NCBI GenBank assembly: GCA_018857735.1
Contig: JABMCL010001471.1
Coordinates: 61,001 to 125,000, forward strand
DNA: 64,000 nucleotides
Source of the DNA: Alviniconcha marisindica
Taxonomy: Eukaryota > Mollusca > Gastropoda > Provannidae
Direction of reading: 5' to 3'
Shown here: piece by piece, positions 22,311 through 31,700 of the stretch
Layout: each line of letters starts with the position of its first letter
How positions within the stretch are numbered: the first letter of the stretch is position 1
The notes under the pieces: generated by a model
What the model saw: the letters and a program-made list of their open reading frames with translations, nothing else
Databases searched by the model: none
What the model was told of the DNA's origin: nothing
Program-made: the position numbers and the translations under genes

Positions 22311-25120
22311 TGTATGCATGTGTGTGTGTGGGTGTGAGTATGTGGGTGTCTCTGTGTAATCATATTGTGGGTGCTTGGGTGTGAAATGCTTGAGTGTTGA
22401 TGTATGCACTTACAGTACTTGTCCTTTTTTGATCGTCATGCCGATGTTGATAATTAATATACAGTGCCATATATATATATTATGCACATAATATTTATGG
22501 GGTATAGCACTTATGAGTTATTATTATCATACTGCCACCCATCCCTCCCTACATACCTGGAGTCCATGATACCAAGGATTTCAAAGATGATGAGCTCAAA
22601 CATGGTGCAGGAGAGAGAGAAGGTGACAGAAAACACCAGCTGCACCACATTGTGATGGACCTGCACACATGCACGCACGCACGCATGCACGCACACACAC
22701 ACACAGCCAGGCAACCACATCAAGACACACACACACACACACATACACACATGCACACACATTAGTTTACATTCTAAAAAGAACTATAGATATATTATAT
22801 ATAATATATATACACTACACAGCAACATGTTTTGGCTTTGTAGTTTGAACAGTACTGTTTAAATAAGTAGGTGGGTGAATAGTTGTATAGTGTACACAGA
22901 ATGTGCACTGAAACGGCAGCAGCTTCACATGGCAGCAGCCATGTAATAACCAAATAATTCAAACAGTGATCGACTGCCATGGGTGTATTTAAAAACATGT
23001 TATAAAGGCTACAGTCACTCATCCAGAATCACATGCAATATGGAGCTGAGTGAGTCCGCCTCAGAGCAGATGATGGTGCTATACATGTATCATTATAATC
23101 ATATAAAAGTGATCAACAAACAAACATTTTACCAAGCTCATGTGGATACGATAATGGTGCCGAGTAGTACGGATCTAGATGCCAGCATATTATATGTGTT
23201 ACTGTCAGTGATGGTGCTATAACTTTTTTGACCAGTGGCAGTGTGACAACTGGTGCACATAACTTGTCAGATACACAGCCATCCATACTAGAGCTCTACT
23301 AGCAACCACCCAGCTCCCTTCCTTGTGTAGAACACACACACACACACACACACACACAACACACACACAATGACACACACACACAACACGCACACACACA
23401 CACACACACAACATGCCATGTACACACACTCACATACACACATGCCAATTAGTTTACATTTATTGAGCATGATAAATAATAAATATAACACTGACACAAT
23501 TTGTTTTTTTGCAAATATGTGTTGTGGTGGGTGTGTGTGTGACACAGAATGATAAAATTAATAAGATTAATAACATATAATTAATAGTGTGTGTGGTGTG
23601 TTTGTGTGTTTAAAGTATGGATATTGAATGAGCAAATGTTCTTCCTGTAAGTGTAAGTGTGAGAGAAAGTTACAAAGCAAAGAACCAGAACACAGTCAAA
23701 GCAAACTGCAAGCATTCATGAGCATGTACACGTGCACGCGTACAATCTCACACACACACATGTACTGATGTAGACACAGTCAATAAGATAAAGAGGTGAG
23801 ATTTCAAAAGATGAAAGATGAAACATTAAACAATTTTTTTTTTATCCATTCACTAAATGATAAATCAAGGTGGTCAATTCGCCTTGAAAAGAGAACAAAG
23901 ATCTATTCTTACCTCATAATCGCGGAACAACTGCTTGAGGAAGAAAACCCAACCACCTCCAAAGAACAGCACCTGAAAGTCCAAGAAACATAATATATTA
24001 TCAGTCTAAACATACCACATTGCAATCAATGTACCTGTGTATTATACTGTATTATGAATATGACTCATACTAAGTCATAGTCACAGTTAGTGAGTTACAA
24101 ACTGAACAGAAACATTCCGAGAGAAAAAAAAAATCAAAAAAATCAGCGCTCTACAAACAACCATGGATAAAAGTACCATTATATATACTGTGGCACATAT
24201 TCCAGAGCTGAGTGAGCTCTTTAGCACACATAGCCTCCCTAATTTCTGTTGGCAATCATACTAGAATCGGGTATTGGCTGACATACCACTTAATATTTAT
24301 AATAATGATCTGATCAATGAACGTTGATGTCTTTATAGTACCAATTAACTCCCTTGTTGTTTGTTGATGTTGCCAGGAGAGGCACAAAGCTTGGAAACTG
24401 CACTGATGTTGAATGAAGACACCATACACTGATACAGCAAAAATAATGAAGAAAAAGGAATCTCAGACCTGAAATCTCTAGTCTTTCAGTTTCACAATAT
24501 ATGCAGTATACTACTGATGTGTTTCTGCAACTGTAAGAATAGATGATCTATCTGTTGACTACAATGATACATGATAGATTCTTAATGGGGAAATATATAG
24601 ATTTTTGCTACTCTGTATTAAATAAGCAAGTGTTCACGTTGCAATGGAGTGTGTGTGCGCGCGTTCGTGTAAACTATATATGACTCTGTGTATTATGTAC
24701 AGCACTTTTTGCATGACAATTAAGTTCTGACGCAATTTTGCCTGGATAGTGCAGAATACTAAGATTAAGAATACTAGAAATGACACTTCAGCGATGCGAC
24801 ATTTTTGACCCGGCAATTGATAAAAAGAAAAAGAAAAAAAAGAAAAAAAGAAGAAGATTTATTGCTTCCGGGTGGAACTGGTCGTATGATCTATTGCAAA
24901 CAAATCCTGGTCCAATTCCTGTTCTAGTGGAAACAGACAAAAAGATGAGTGTCTACTCCTCCTTTCACTTTTGAAAGACAGTACCAACTACCATCCTAGT
25001 CACTGAAGGCGCATCTTCAAAGGTCCAACATGCCGAATGCACCACAAGGCTGCCGAAAATAATGCAACAGATAGATACCTGCGAAAACGACATTATGCAA
25101 GAATCGACCAAAAACGACAT
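8341..25120 (-). CDS. GPR89: Golgi pH regulator (GPHR / GPR89), complete
   Basis: Multi-pass Golgi membrane protein needed for Golgi acidification in mammals, where it behaves as an anion channel; plant homologues are GTG1/GTG2. Fifteen minus-strand exons: 25079-25120, 23913-23972, 22557-22660, 21799-21905, 20671-20781, 18797-18917, 16263-16343, 15310-15416, 14645-14733, 13178-13270, 12409-12504, 11017-11106, 10405-10470, 9782-9840, 8341-8485. All join in frame at GT-AG borders to 456 codons plus TAG, against 455 in human. Landmarks in order: [10 protein letters not shown] start, [58 protein letters not shown], the Lys/Arg-rich cytoplasmic loop, [78 protein letters not shown] and the tail [10 protein letters not shown]. 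The N-terminal GPHR domain and the C-terminal ABA-GPCR-type domain are both complete. Introns are loaded with tandem repeats. Not a typical GPCR despite the old symbol. Confidence 0.97.
8700..9030. repeat. CCA/TCA-rich minisatellite in GPHR intron 14
   Basis: Imperfect repeats of CACCACCAACCATCACCAC and CAACCTGCTCTCAC, together with (CAC)n-type sequence. It directly precedes the donor-derived array. Confidence 0.85.
9031..9781 (-). repeat. Minisatellite copying the GPHR exon 14 donor
   Basis: Twelve decoy units of about 59 bp (two shortened to about 45 bp) plus the true junction. On the coding strand each unit contains CAGAGCACAG|GTAACCTTGCTT, or a close variant. The authentic junction is CAGAGTACAG|GTAACCTTGCTT. 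The copied block includes the last ten exon bases and the whole donor. Confidence 0.93.
10590..11000. repeat. (CA)n-rich microsatellite region in GPHR intron 12
   Basis: Interrupted (AC)n with CATGCA interruptions and two related blocks with ACATACACCTCTACTCA or ACGTACACCTCCACTCA plus CATGCACCCTCC. No gene content; open frames here are repeat artefacts. Confidence 0.85.
11440..11605 (+). repeat. Dispersed microsatellite-linked repeat, also at 31960-32105
   Basis: Shares CACAAAAT, CTATTCTAAGCAC-like sequence, (AC)n, AGGCACCTGCACACA, GCATACTGACTATACAAA and GACTTGAGA in order with 31960-32105. A (TA)n run at 11403-11445 lies just before it. Confidence 0.65.
11754..12159. mobile_element. Foldback element (MITE-like) with nested hairpins
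   Basis: The left end (AATCAACAAACAAGGGAGTT, then AATTAGCGCTCAAAATACG) is the near-exact inverse of the right end (CGTATTTGAGCACTAATTAA, then CTCCCTTGTTTGCTGATT). Inside are two hairpins whose arms share CACCTGGCATGC, GTAAATACAAGGTACATAAA and CCAGAGGATG. The second looks like an internal duplication of the first. No open frame and no transposase; a non-autonomous DNA element. Diverged relatives are at 1935-2130, 32930-33010 and 51955-52095. Confidence 0.85.
12541..12790 (-). mobile_element. Two tandem 3' ends of a SINE family
   Basis: AAGTAAACATGGTGCTTAAC, GTC.ACAGAAAC, GGCTTAT.AGGGA and a G-rich tail occur twice, at 12548 and 12655. They are the reverse complement of the end of the SINE at 55391-55714. 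Only the tail is present, so these are truncated or rearranged copies. Confidence 0.75.
13390..13690. repeat. (CA)n/(CT)n region with CATACACATGCTTGCC units
   Basis: (AC)n and (TC)n mixed with three copies of CACTCTCTCACACACACATA followed by CACATGCTTGCCCA. Low-complexity sequence in GPHR intron 9. Confidence 0.85.
13680..14500. repeat. Compound minisatellite, (AC)n plus conserved 40-mer
   Basis: About ten units in GPHR intron 9. Each has a variable (AC)n tract joined to a conserved block, GCATGAATGAATCCCTGAAC, then ACACTTGTATAAATTATAA and TGTG. The microsatellite part changes freely while the block stays nearly constant. GTATAAATTATAATGTG also occurs once at about 21636-21652. Confidence 0.9.
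14992..15145. repeat. (AG)n microsatellite
   Basis: About 150 bp of nearly pure purine (AG)n with a short GGGAGGGGGAG interruption near 15065-15090, in the intron between GPHR exons 8 and 9. (CA)n follows at 15145-15295. Confidence 0.95.
15470..16262 (-). repeat. Minisatellite copying the GPHR exon 7 donor
   Basis: About ten units of 55-80 bp. On the coding strand each contains an A-rich tract, then AAAAAG|GTGCTAGAGTGTCTG or similar. The authentic junction is AAAGAAAAG|GTACTGGAGATGG. The rest of the unit is GTCTGTCTG-rich. The first unit next to the exon is the most diverged. Confidence 0.85.
16715..17150 (+). mobile_element. tRNA-derived SINE
   Basis: tRNA-like head GCGGGGATAGCTCAGTGGTT (A box) and GGTTCGAATCCC (B box) at 16726-16785, followed by a unique body with GACCCACATAATTCTTCC and GTATGGTGTACACACAACG. 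It is inserted in the sense opposite to GPHR within intron 6. The head does not fold as a clean tRNA (mismatched anticodon stem), so it is a SINE promoter rather than a tRNA gene. A truncated body copy is at 22860-23070. Confidence 0.82.
17140..17605 (+). mobile_element. Non-autonomous DNA element, inverse copy at 30990-31310
   Basis: Bounded by ATTGGGCGAT near 17147 and ATCGCCCAAT near 17590, which are inverted copies of each other. The right half (CCTATAGCACGAGCAATAAG through TCAAGGGAGTTAACAACC) recurs inverted at 30990-31310. Open frames inside have no recognisable transposase motif. Confidence 0.6.
17606..18430. other. GPHR intron 6, no recognised feature
   Basis: Mixed-composition intron sequence. 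I see no exon, RNA gene or clear repeat here. Confidence 0.5.
18425..18796 (-). repeat. Duplicated GPHR exon 6 donor flanking a (TA)n tract
   Basis: The true donor region (TTGTCAG|GTGATTCTGATG on the coding strand, 18785-18805) has a second copy at about 18435-18465 reading GTGTCAG|GTGATTCTGATT, followed in both cases by a TGAGTCA/GGGTCA..GTGTTG-like stretch. A (TA)n run at 18700-18760 and a short duplicated segment (GGAAATGGCTGCACAC, 18545-18615) lie between them. Confidence 0.7.
18995..19205. repeat. (GT)n with GCATGC interruptions
   Basis: About 200 bp of alternating purine-pyrimidine sequence, (TG)n broken by ATGCATGT. GPHR intron 5. Confidence 0.9.
19206..20095. other. GPHR intron 5, no recognised feature
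   Basis: AT-rich intron. Two short similar segments with GACAAAGG..TTACCCC.AAA (near 19325 and 19840) may be remnants of an old dispersed repeat. No exon or RNA gene seen. Confidence 0.5.
20103..20525. repeat. (CA)n/(CT)n low-complexity block
   Basis: About 420 bp of (AC)n with repeated CTCTCTCTC insertions. All six frames stay open over parts of it, which produces spurious ORFs. Confidence 0.95.
21358..21560. repeat. ~50 bp minisatellite in GPHR intron 4
   Basis: Four units with CATTAATCTGTATTAAC, CAAGGCAAAAACTGAAAAAG and CAACTGTAAAA. It lies about 240 bp from the nearest exon with no junction similarity. Confidence 0.9.
22240..22345. repeat. (GT)n microsatellite
   Basis: (TG)n over about 75 bp plus GTATG/CATG interruptions, in GPHR intron 3. 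Confidence 0.95.
22855..23070 (+). mobile_element. Truncated SINE body
   Basis: Matches 16970-17120: TTGTATAGTGTACACA, CAGCAGCTTCACATGGCAGC, CAGCCATG and GAATCACATGC in the same order. The tRNA-like head is missing. Confidence 0.7.
23255..23460. repeat. Microsatellite-linked dispersed repeat
   Basis: GTCAGATACA, CCATC, ACTAGCAA.CACC.AGCTCCC and TTCCTTGTGTAGA precede a long (AC)n, the same arrangement as at 4690-4830. Confidence 0.7.
24000..25078. other. GPHR intron 1
   Basis: AT-rich intron between exons 1 and 2. It holds short remnants of the foldback family (AATTAACTCCCTTGTT near 24342) and a poly-A/AAAG stretch at 24820-24865. No exon or RNA gene recognised. Confidence 0.6.
25079..25120 (-). 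CDS. GPR89: GPHR exon 1 (start codon)
   Basis: 42 bp, 14 codons reading [14 protein letters not shown], followed by donor GTATCT. Human GPR89 begins with MSFLIDSSIM and ends its first conserved segment with SQ at the same place, which fixes the start. Exon 2 continues in phase 0 with VLFFGGGW. Confidence 0.93.
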
Positions 25121-25881
25121 CTTGATCGGCGCAGGTGGTTTCTGTCACACACCACCAGCAACTAGATCCACGGCAAAATTGTTTACGTCAACCACATGCA
25201 GGCTGACATTTTGGTCTTTATAAAACTACAAATCGCAGAACAAAACAAAAACGATATAATTTTTACGTCATATTTTGTTGATATAATTTGCTGAGAAAAA
25301 TCTTATAAATCTTTTTATCTTAAAATTTATATTTTTAAAGCCTAATTTGATGGCATGTTTGTTTGTAAAGGAAAAGAAAAATTCTTTAAAAATCTTATCC
25401 ATGTCACAGTTTTGTCGTTTCCAAACAAATAGCGTCTGCTAGTCTAAGCGGACTAATATCTTTTCCCATTCAAATATTATGAACCGAAGCTCAACCAAAA
25501 CAGTTCCACAGATAAAGATTACGTATATCGTATATAGGTATATTTTCTGACGTGCTCTTGTCATTAGCAAACTGTATTTTTGCAAAAAAGTTTTGAAGAA
25601 ATAGAGTGCTGGTTTACTGGGAATTCCAAGCTGTTCTATGAAGTAGAAAGCACCCCTCTGGTAAAAGCGGCTCCACTCACAAATAAACTTAGTCAAAGAA
25701 AACTCTAGCTTTATATGTTATTATATATTTCTTAATTTGATTTTTACCTAAATGCTTAAAAGTATATGTGCCTCTTTTCTTAAGTTTCAAAGCATCAGAA
25801 CTCGAGTTAAATCGTGCAATCCATTGAGGAATCGGAGAGGAATGCACGATAGGCCGCCATTTTGTGCGGTCAGAATCAACC
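25121..25881. promoter_or_regulatory. Divergent promoter region between GPHR and USP25/28
   Basis: 761 bp separate the two start codons of these head-to-head genes, so both promoters and 5' UTRs must lie here or be shared. The interval is AT-rich with no CpG island. The USP25/28-proximal end holds GGCCGCCATTTTG (25852-25864), and sequence near 25801-25850 has a few CpGs. No canonical TATA box is placed convincingly. Confidence 0.65.
25853..25864 (+). promoter_or_regulatory. YY1-like element upstream of USP25/28 ATG
   Basis: GCCGCCATTTTG fits the YY1 core CCGCCATNTT and lies 18 bases before the start codon. In mammalian housekeeping promoters such sites sit at or just after the transcription start. 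That role here is inferred. Confidence 0.45.
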
Positions 25882-25923
25882 ATGACTGTGGAACAATCAA
25901 CTCTCCAACAGCATAATAGCAAG
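25882..25923 (+). CDS. USP25: USP25/28 exon 1 (start codon)
   Basis: 14 codons reading [14 protein letters not shown], then donor GTACAG. Human USP25 starts MTVEQNVLQQ, which fixes this ATG. It joins in phase 0 to RGRDEKLIQ at 27459. Confidence 0.92.
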
Positions 25924-28684
25924 GTACAGTCGTGTGATCTTCCATGATACATGATTTTAAAATAGTTTCCCGAAACGTGCACTTGCTAATCCAGTGCGTA
26001 GTGTAGTTGATGCACTTAGCATTTTTTTAATTTTATTTTTTATTCATTCGCGTGTCTTTGAGTCATGTTCATGTTCTTGGATTGGTTCCAAAAGTTCCTG
26101 TGATGTTTTTTGGTAGCGGCTGCAGACTCCGGCTGCATGCTGGTTGATTCATAATATTAGTGAATTGTGCCCACAAATAATAAAGTATTGTCCGTTCCAT
26201 ATATTTAAGTGTGTTTGTGCACAGTCGTCTTCATTTGGGAAATTCAACTTTCAGTTTCAGTTTGTGAACATTTTCAACATACCACTGGGCAGTTTGTTTA
26301 CTTTCGACGTTGTTTTGCGTTTTCAGTGCATTCGTAATCGTAGCCATGTGATTTGGTGATATGAAAAAAGTTCAAGACTGTTAATCTTTCGACGTCGTGT
26401 TCCCCTGTAAGGCTGTAGGCACCGATCATAACCAAGAACGTGAAGTTGAAGAACTTTAACTTAAATTAGAACCAGGAACTGAGGAAGACAAACCAAAGCC
26501 CAAAGGAAACGCGAGCCGAGTCGAGGATGGAACTAAGTTTGAAGTTCTAACTACAAAGTACAATGCACGTCAGTATTTCATATGATCCTAAACAGTATAA
26601 TTTATGAATGCAAATTAAGTTAAGAAATTGACCAACTGAGCAAGTTGTATTTGATTTTGAAAACTGTGTTGCTTATGTGATTTTGCAAGGAAATTTGAAA
26701 GTACTGTAACTGTGAAACAGAGTTGACTGTGCACAGTGCTAGTGTTATGTACCACTACCAGTGCTAGCATTGTAAAACCAGCACACATTTTGTGCTGACT
26801 CATTAAAACTGGCATTGTTATTTGCAAGGAGTTTCTAGTTCTACTAGCTGTACATAGATTTTAAATAATCTGTGAAGTGTTAAGTGTTACTGGCCATAGC
26901 GGCTCAGTAGTTAGCACGCTATGCTGGTGATCCAGTGCAAGCAGCTACTGTGGGTTCAACTCCTAGTTGAGGCAGGGTGAAGGAGCATTTTCTAGTTCTT
27001 CTGATCCAGCTCTTGAGCATACTCCTCAAGTGCCTGTCTCACCCTTGTGTGCACAGCAAGCAGCACACAGTTGGACCATTGCGCATGTTAAATTGTTAAA
27101 GATCCCATGCCAACCCTTCAGTAAGAGAGGTCTATCAGCTGATGGTGTAAAAACACACGTATGAGACAAGGCATGATGGCTAAAGTATCAGGATAATCAA
27201 AGTGATTATGGCTATTCCTGTTAATCCTATTCCTAATGTTACATTGTTAGAAGAAGAGCTAACAACAGAATCTGTTGGCTGTGGGCCACATGTTAATTAG
27301 GTGATTGAATTCCTCGGTTGTTTTTGTTTTGGCCTAACTTAAAACTAACGAAAGGTGCTTTTTTAAAAGTGGTCTGAACTTTGATGCTGTAGGACAGGGG
27401 AGGGGCGTGGGGGTATTCACTAACATGATGCTAATGAGGACATTTTGAAATTTTGCAGCGAGGTCGTGATGAAAAGCTGATTCAGACATATGCAACGGTG
27501 AAGGAGATCACAGGGATTGAAGACCAGCGTGTGATTGATGAAGCAATCAGTGCGTGCCGTACTAAGGATGGATCCTACAAGGTGGAAGATGTTGTCTCCA
27601 TGTTAGTTCAGGATGACTCGCTTCGTCGGCGTCAGGTAAGTACTGCTTGTAGTTTTTTTTCTTTCCTCTTCAGATCTATCTAACGCCCAGAGATAACTGT
27701 AATGGTTGACTGGGTGCTTCAGATCTATTTGCTGGAGCATCTCTTTCCAGGCTTCTAGTTCTACTTCTAGTTCTGGTCCTGCCATAACATTACCAGTTCA
27801 GCACGCTGTCTTTTTTCTTAGTTGTCTGATTTGTTCAACCTGTATGGTTTATGTTAGGGCTGCAGACATGCACTCACCTGGTTAGTTTGGGCTGCAGACA
27901 TGCACTTACCTGGTTAGAGCTGCAGACATGCACTCACCTGGTTAGTTAGGGCTGCAGACATGCACTCACCTGGTTGAGGTTGCAGACATGCACTCGCCTG
28001 GTTAGTTAGAGCTGCAGACATGCACTCACCTGGTTTGTTAGGGCTGCAGACATGCACTATATATGGTTGCCCATAGTGGGTCAAAGTCTATATTAATTAT
28101 TATATTTTTGGGCGTGCTTCATTAATCCCTTGTGAGAAATTGGGGTCACCTTGCTTATATGGGTAAAGCAACAGCTGCTGCAAGAGCAGCGCTACCCATT
28201 CCTGTCAGTGTGCACAGTATTTCTGTTTGGACTCCAAAGAATGGTTGCCAGTGTTTGGGATTTTTATTGTGCACACAGATGTTGATGCAAATCAGAGCAG
28301 CGCTACCCATTCCTGTTACAGTATTAGTGTGTGCAGTATTTTTGTGTGGACTCCAAAGAATGTTTGTCTGTGAGTGTGACTGTCCGTGTTTGGGATTTTT
28401 AATGTGCGTAACATTAACAGATGTTGATGTGTATGAGTGCACATAGGGGCTGTGTGGAAAATTAACTGCCAGGAGAAAAAAAACTTTGGCTTTGCTACTC
28501 TGGGGACTTGAACCTGCATCACTATTGCACCTAGCCTTTTGGTCTGATGCTTGACCAACTGAGCTGACCTGTCCTGCCCCGTCTCATGTTCTTTTGGGCA
28601 TGCAGTGAGTCAGTGTTTTGCCATCTGCAGTGATGGCATCTCTGAATTTGCAAAACATTTTGATCATCCAAGGAGGAGTCCAAG

Positions 28685-28729
<45 letters not shown>

Positions 28730-31700
28730 CTGCGAAGCAAAATACCTGTTTGTTTGTTTTTCACTCATTCTCTTCAGGTTCAACTCAAGTTTTATGTTCA
28801 TTTACAGCTCAGTTCTCTCGCTTTGCATACTGTGCAAAGCACAGTTATTGTACTGGATCAGTCACATTGCAGTGTTTTGTGGTAAATGTTGTGTGCTCAA
28901 CAGATAATACCATTACCAGTATTGAACTATTATGGAAGTATGTCTCACAAATCAACTTCTAAACAGTAATTTAAATGAGATCTTTTCAGCTATGCATGTT
29001 GATAACCTCCACTGGGCTTAACAGTTTCATACTTGTTTTAACAAGCAGTGATCAAGTTTCAAGGTTCTGTTCGCAGTGATTGAAAACAGTAATTGTTATA
29101 TTATAATTTATATTTATAAATTAAATTGTGTTCTCTTGACCAGTTCATGTTTGGTCCAGGTCAGACTTTTTATGCTTGTTTGTTACGTGTGATATGGGCC
29201 TGATATTGATCATGAACAATGCTGTTGGATTCGTTCTCTTCCAGAGGTCTTCAAGGAGCTCCAAGTCTGTCACTTTTCGCGAGGAACATGGTCAAGGTCA
29301 GGGTCAGGAAGCTGCAAAGAAAGCCCCCGTGCAGGAGACAGCGCCACGGAAGAATAATGGTCAGTGTTCTTTTTTTTTTACTGACGGGGTTCAAAATTCC
29401 CATTGCATTGGTTCGATGGTCCATGGCCAGTAAATCTGCCAGTGGACCTGTAAACTGTCCCTTCCCTTCCACTGTTCCGCTTGAGCAGTAATTTCTTTGG
29501 TGTGAAATGTCAGGCCTTTCCCAAGCCCATTTGCCACCGTAAGATAAAGACGTATTTATTTGTGTGGCTGATACCCTTGAGTACTTTGATAAGTATTTCT
29601 GAACTGTTTTTCACAGCTGTGGCTAACACTTGTCCGACGCATGAGTGTATGCATGCATCTCTGTATGTGTGTGTGTGTGTGTGTGTGTTGTTAGTGTTAT
29701 TGTAAAGTGGCCTGTGCTCCCACCTGGTATGGTAGGTGGACGCTCTAGAAATCCTCTTTAATATTATAATAAGTGAAGGGCAGTGACCATCTAAAGTGAC
29801 AAAATCATACACAAGTGCACAAGCCTTTACATCGCAGAAAAGCGGGTTCTAAAAAACTGTCCCCATCACAGCATCAGTCTCTAGTCTCTCTCTGTCTGAT
29901 TTTTTTCCATTAGTGGTTCAGTCATGCTTGAGGACCAGTGAAAGTCTCAGTTTTTGTTTTGGATTCACTAGTCCCCAGGACCAGTGGAGAGCTTCAGGGA
30001 ATTTCTATGTATGCAACTTGCATGCAGAATGAGAGTGTGTGTAACACTAACAGTGATCAGTGTTGGGCTGCTGGGCCTGCAAGCTCTCTGGCACAGCGCT
30101 GCATCTGGAAGCCCCTTTCGCAAAACTTCTGGACTTGTTGGATTTTCATCATGAGACTGGCCACTAAATAAATAGAGCGATCCTGCTTTTACTCAATACA
30201 CCTTTACGAGACTGGCTACTAAACAGAGAGATCCTTTTTTCTTTTCTTTTTAACTCATTACACCTTTATGAGACTGGCCGCTAAATAGAGTGATCCCGTT
30301 TACAGTCATTATGTACACCTTTATGAGACTGGCCGCTAAATAGAGTGATCCTGTTTACAGTCATTATATACACCTTTATGAGACTTGCCACTAAATTGAT
30401 ACTGGCTACTAAATAGAGCAAAGCTTTTTTACTCAGTACACCTTTATGAGACTGGCCACTAAACAGAGTGATCCAGTTTTACTCATTAGAGTTAGACTGG
30501 CCACTAAACAGAGCGATCCGGTTTTACTCATCACACCTTTGTGAGACTGGCCAATAAATAGAGCGATCCTTTGACATTAGACCTTCAGGCATGACACCTT
30601 TTTTGCCTGTTGGATCATGTACATTCTGCATCTGACACCTTTTTAATTTTATGCACTATGCCTTCCTGTGTGACATGGTTTCTGCACCTGCTGCCTTTTG
30701 TGCATCCACATGCTCACCTGGGGGCCCTGTGTGCTGTTGCTGTTGTTGCAGTGATTGACCTCACGCAGGAGACGGGGGAGCAACAAGAACTCAACAAAGC
30801 CATCACCGCCAGTCTGCAGGATGCTCAGGGAATTCTGGGAGGTCAGGTCACCCGCGAGGAGCAAGATATCAGCAGGTGTGTAGTGGGTGTCTTTCAGACT
30901 TAATGTAATTGTTGACGTCATAAGCTTTCACTGTTGAGAGAAGCACTCCCTTCAGGCTACAATTACAGGTGCTGCCAGACAGTAATTTTGTGGTTAATCC
31001 CAGCGCGTACAGAATGAACATTTAGATTGGGCGCTTCAGGCGTCGTTGTTAACTCCCTTGACTTTTACCTGGCATCGCTTAAGTCCCTTGGCCACTTTTA
31101 CTTCTGGCAAGAACTTTCTTCACAGTGGAAGGCGGTGACAGTGAATGTGCAAAGTTTACAGTGCCAACTTTAAAGGCAGTTTTGAAGGCCTGTACTAGCT
31201 GTTCAGAATGTGGTTCTGGCAACAAGCAGTAACTTGTTGCTCGTGCTATAGGATGCCCCCAAAACATGTTTTTTCCACAAACTTGTGATTGTCTGGTCCG
31301 CTGAAAATTGATGCAAACTGACACCTTTTTTTGTCCTTCCCATCCTCTATCACCTTTCCCGTGTAATATTTGCAAACACAGCAGTAGTGGCATTTTTACT
31401 GCTTCGCAGTTCTGGGTTCAACTTCCATAAACCACAACTTTTTAAGAAAATGAAGAACAGAAGCGCAGTCAAAGCATACTCAGTTTGCAAACAGCTTTTC
31501 ATTTTACCTGGCACATATCACTGTTTCATTCACTGTGAGAGGCAGAGGCAGCGTGTCCATAAACCACAACTTTTGAAGAGAAAGGAGAACTGAAGGAGAG
31601 TGAAATTATTCACTTAGTTCTTTCCGTTTTACCTGGCACAGCCTATCAATGTTTCATTCACTGTGGGGGGCAGTGTCACAAGACAGTGTCCATCAACTAC

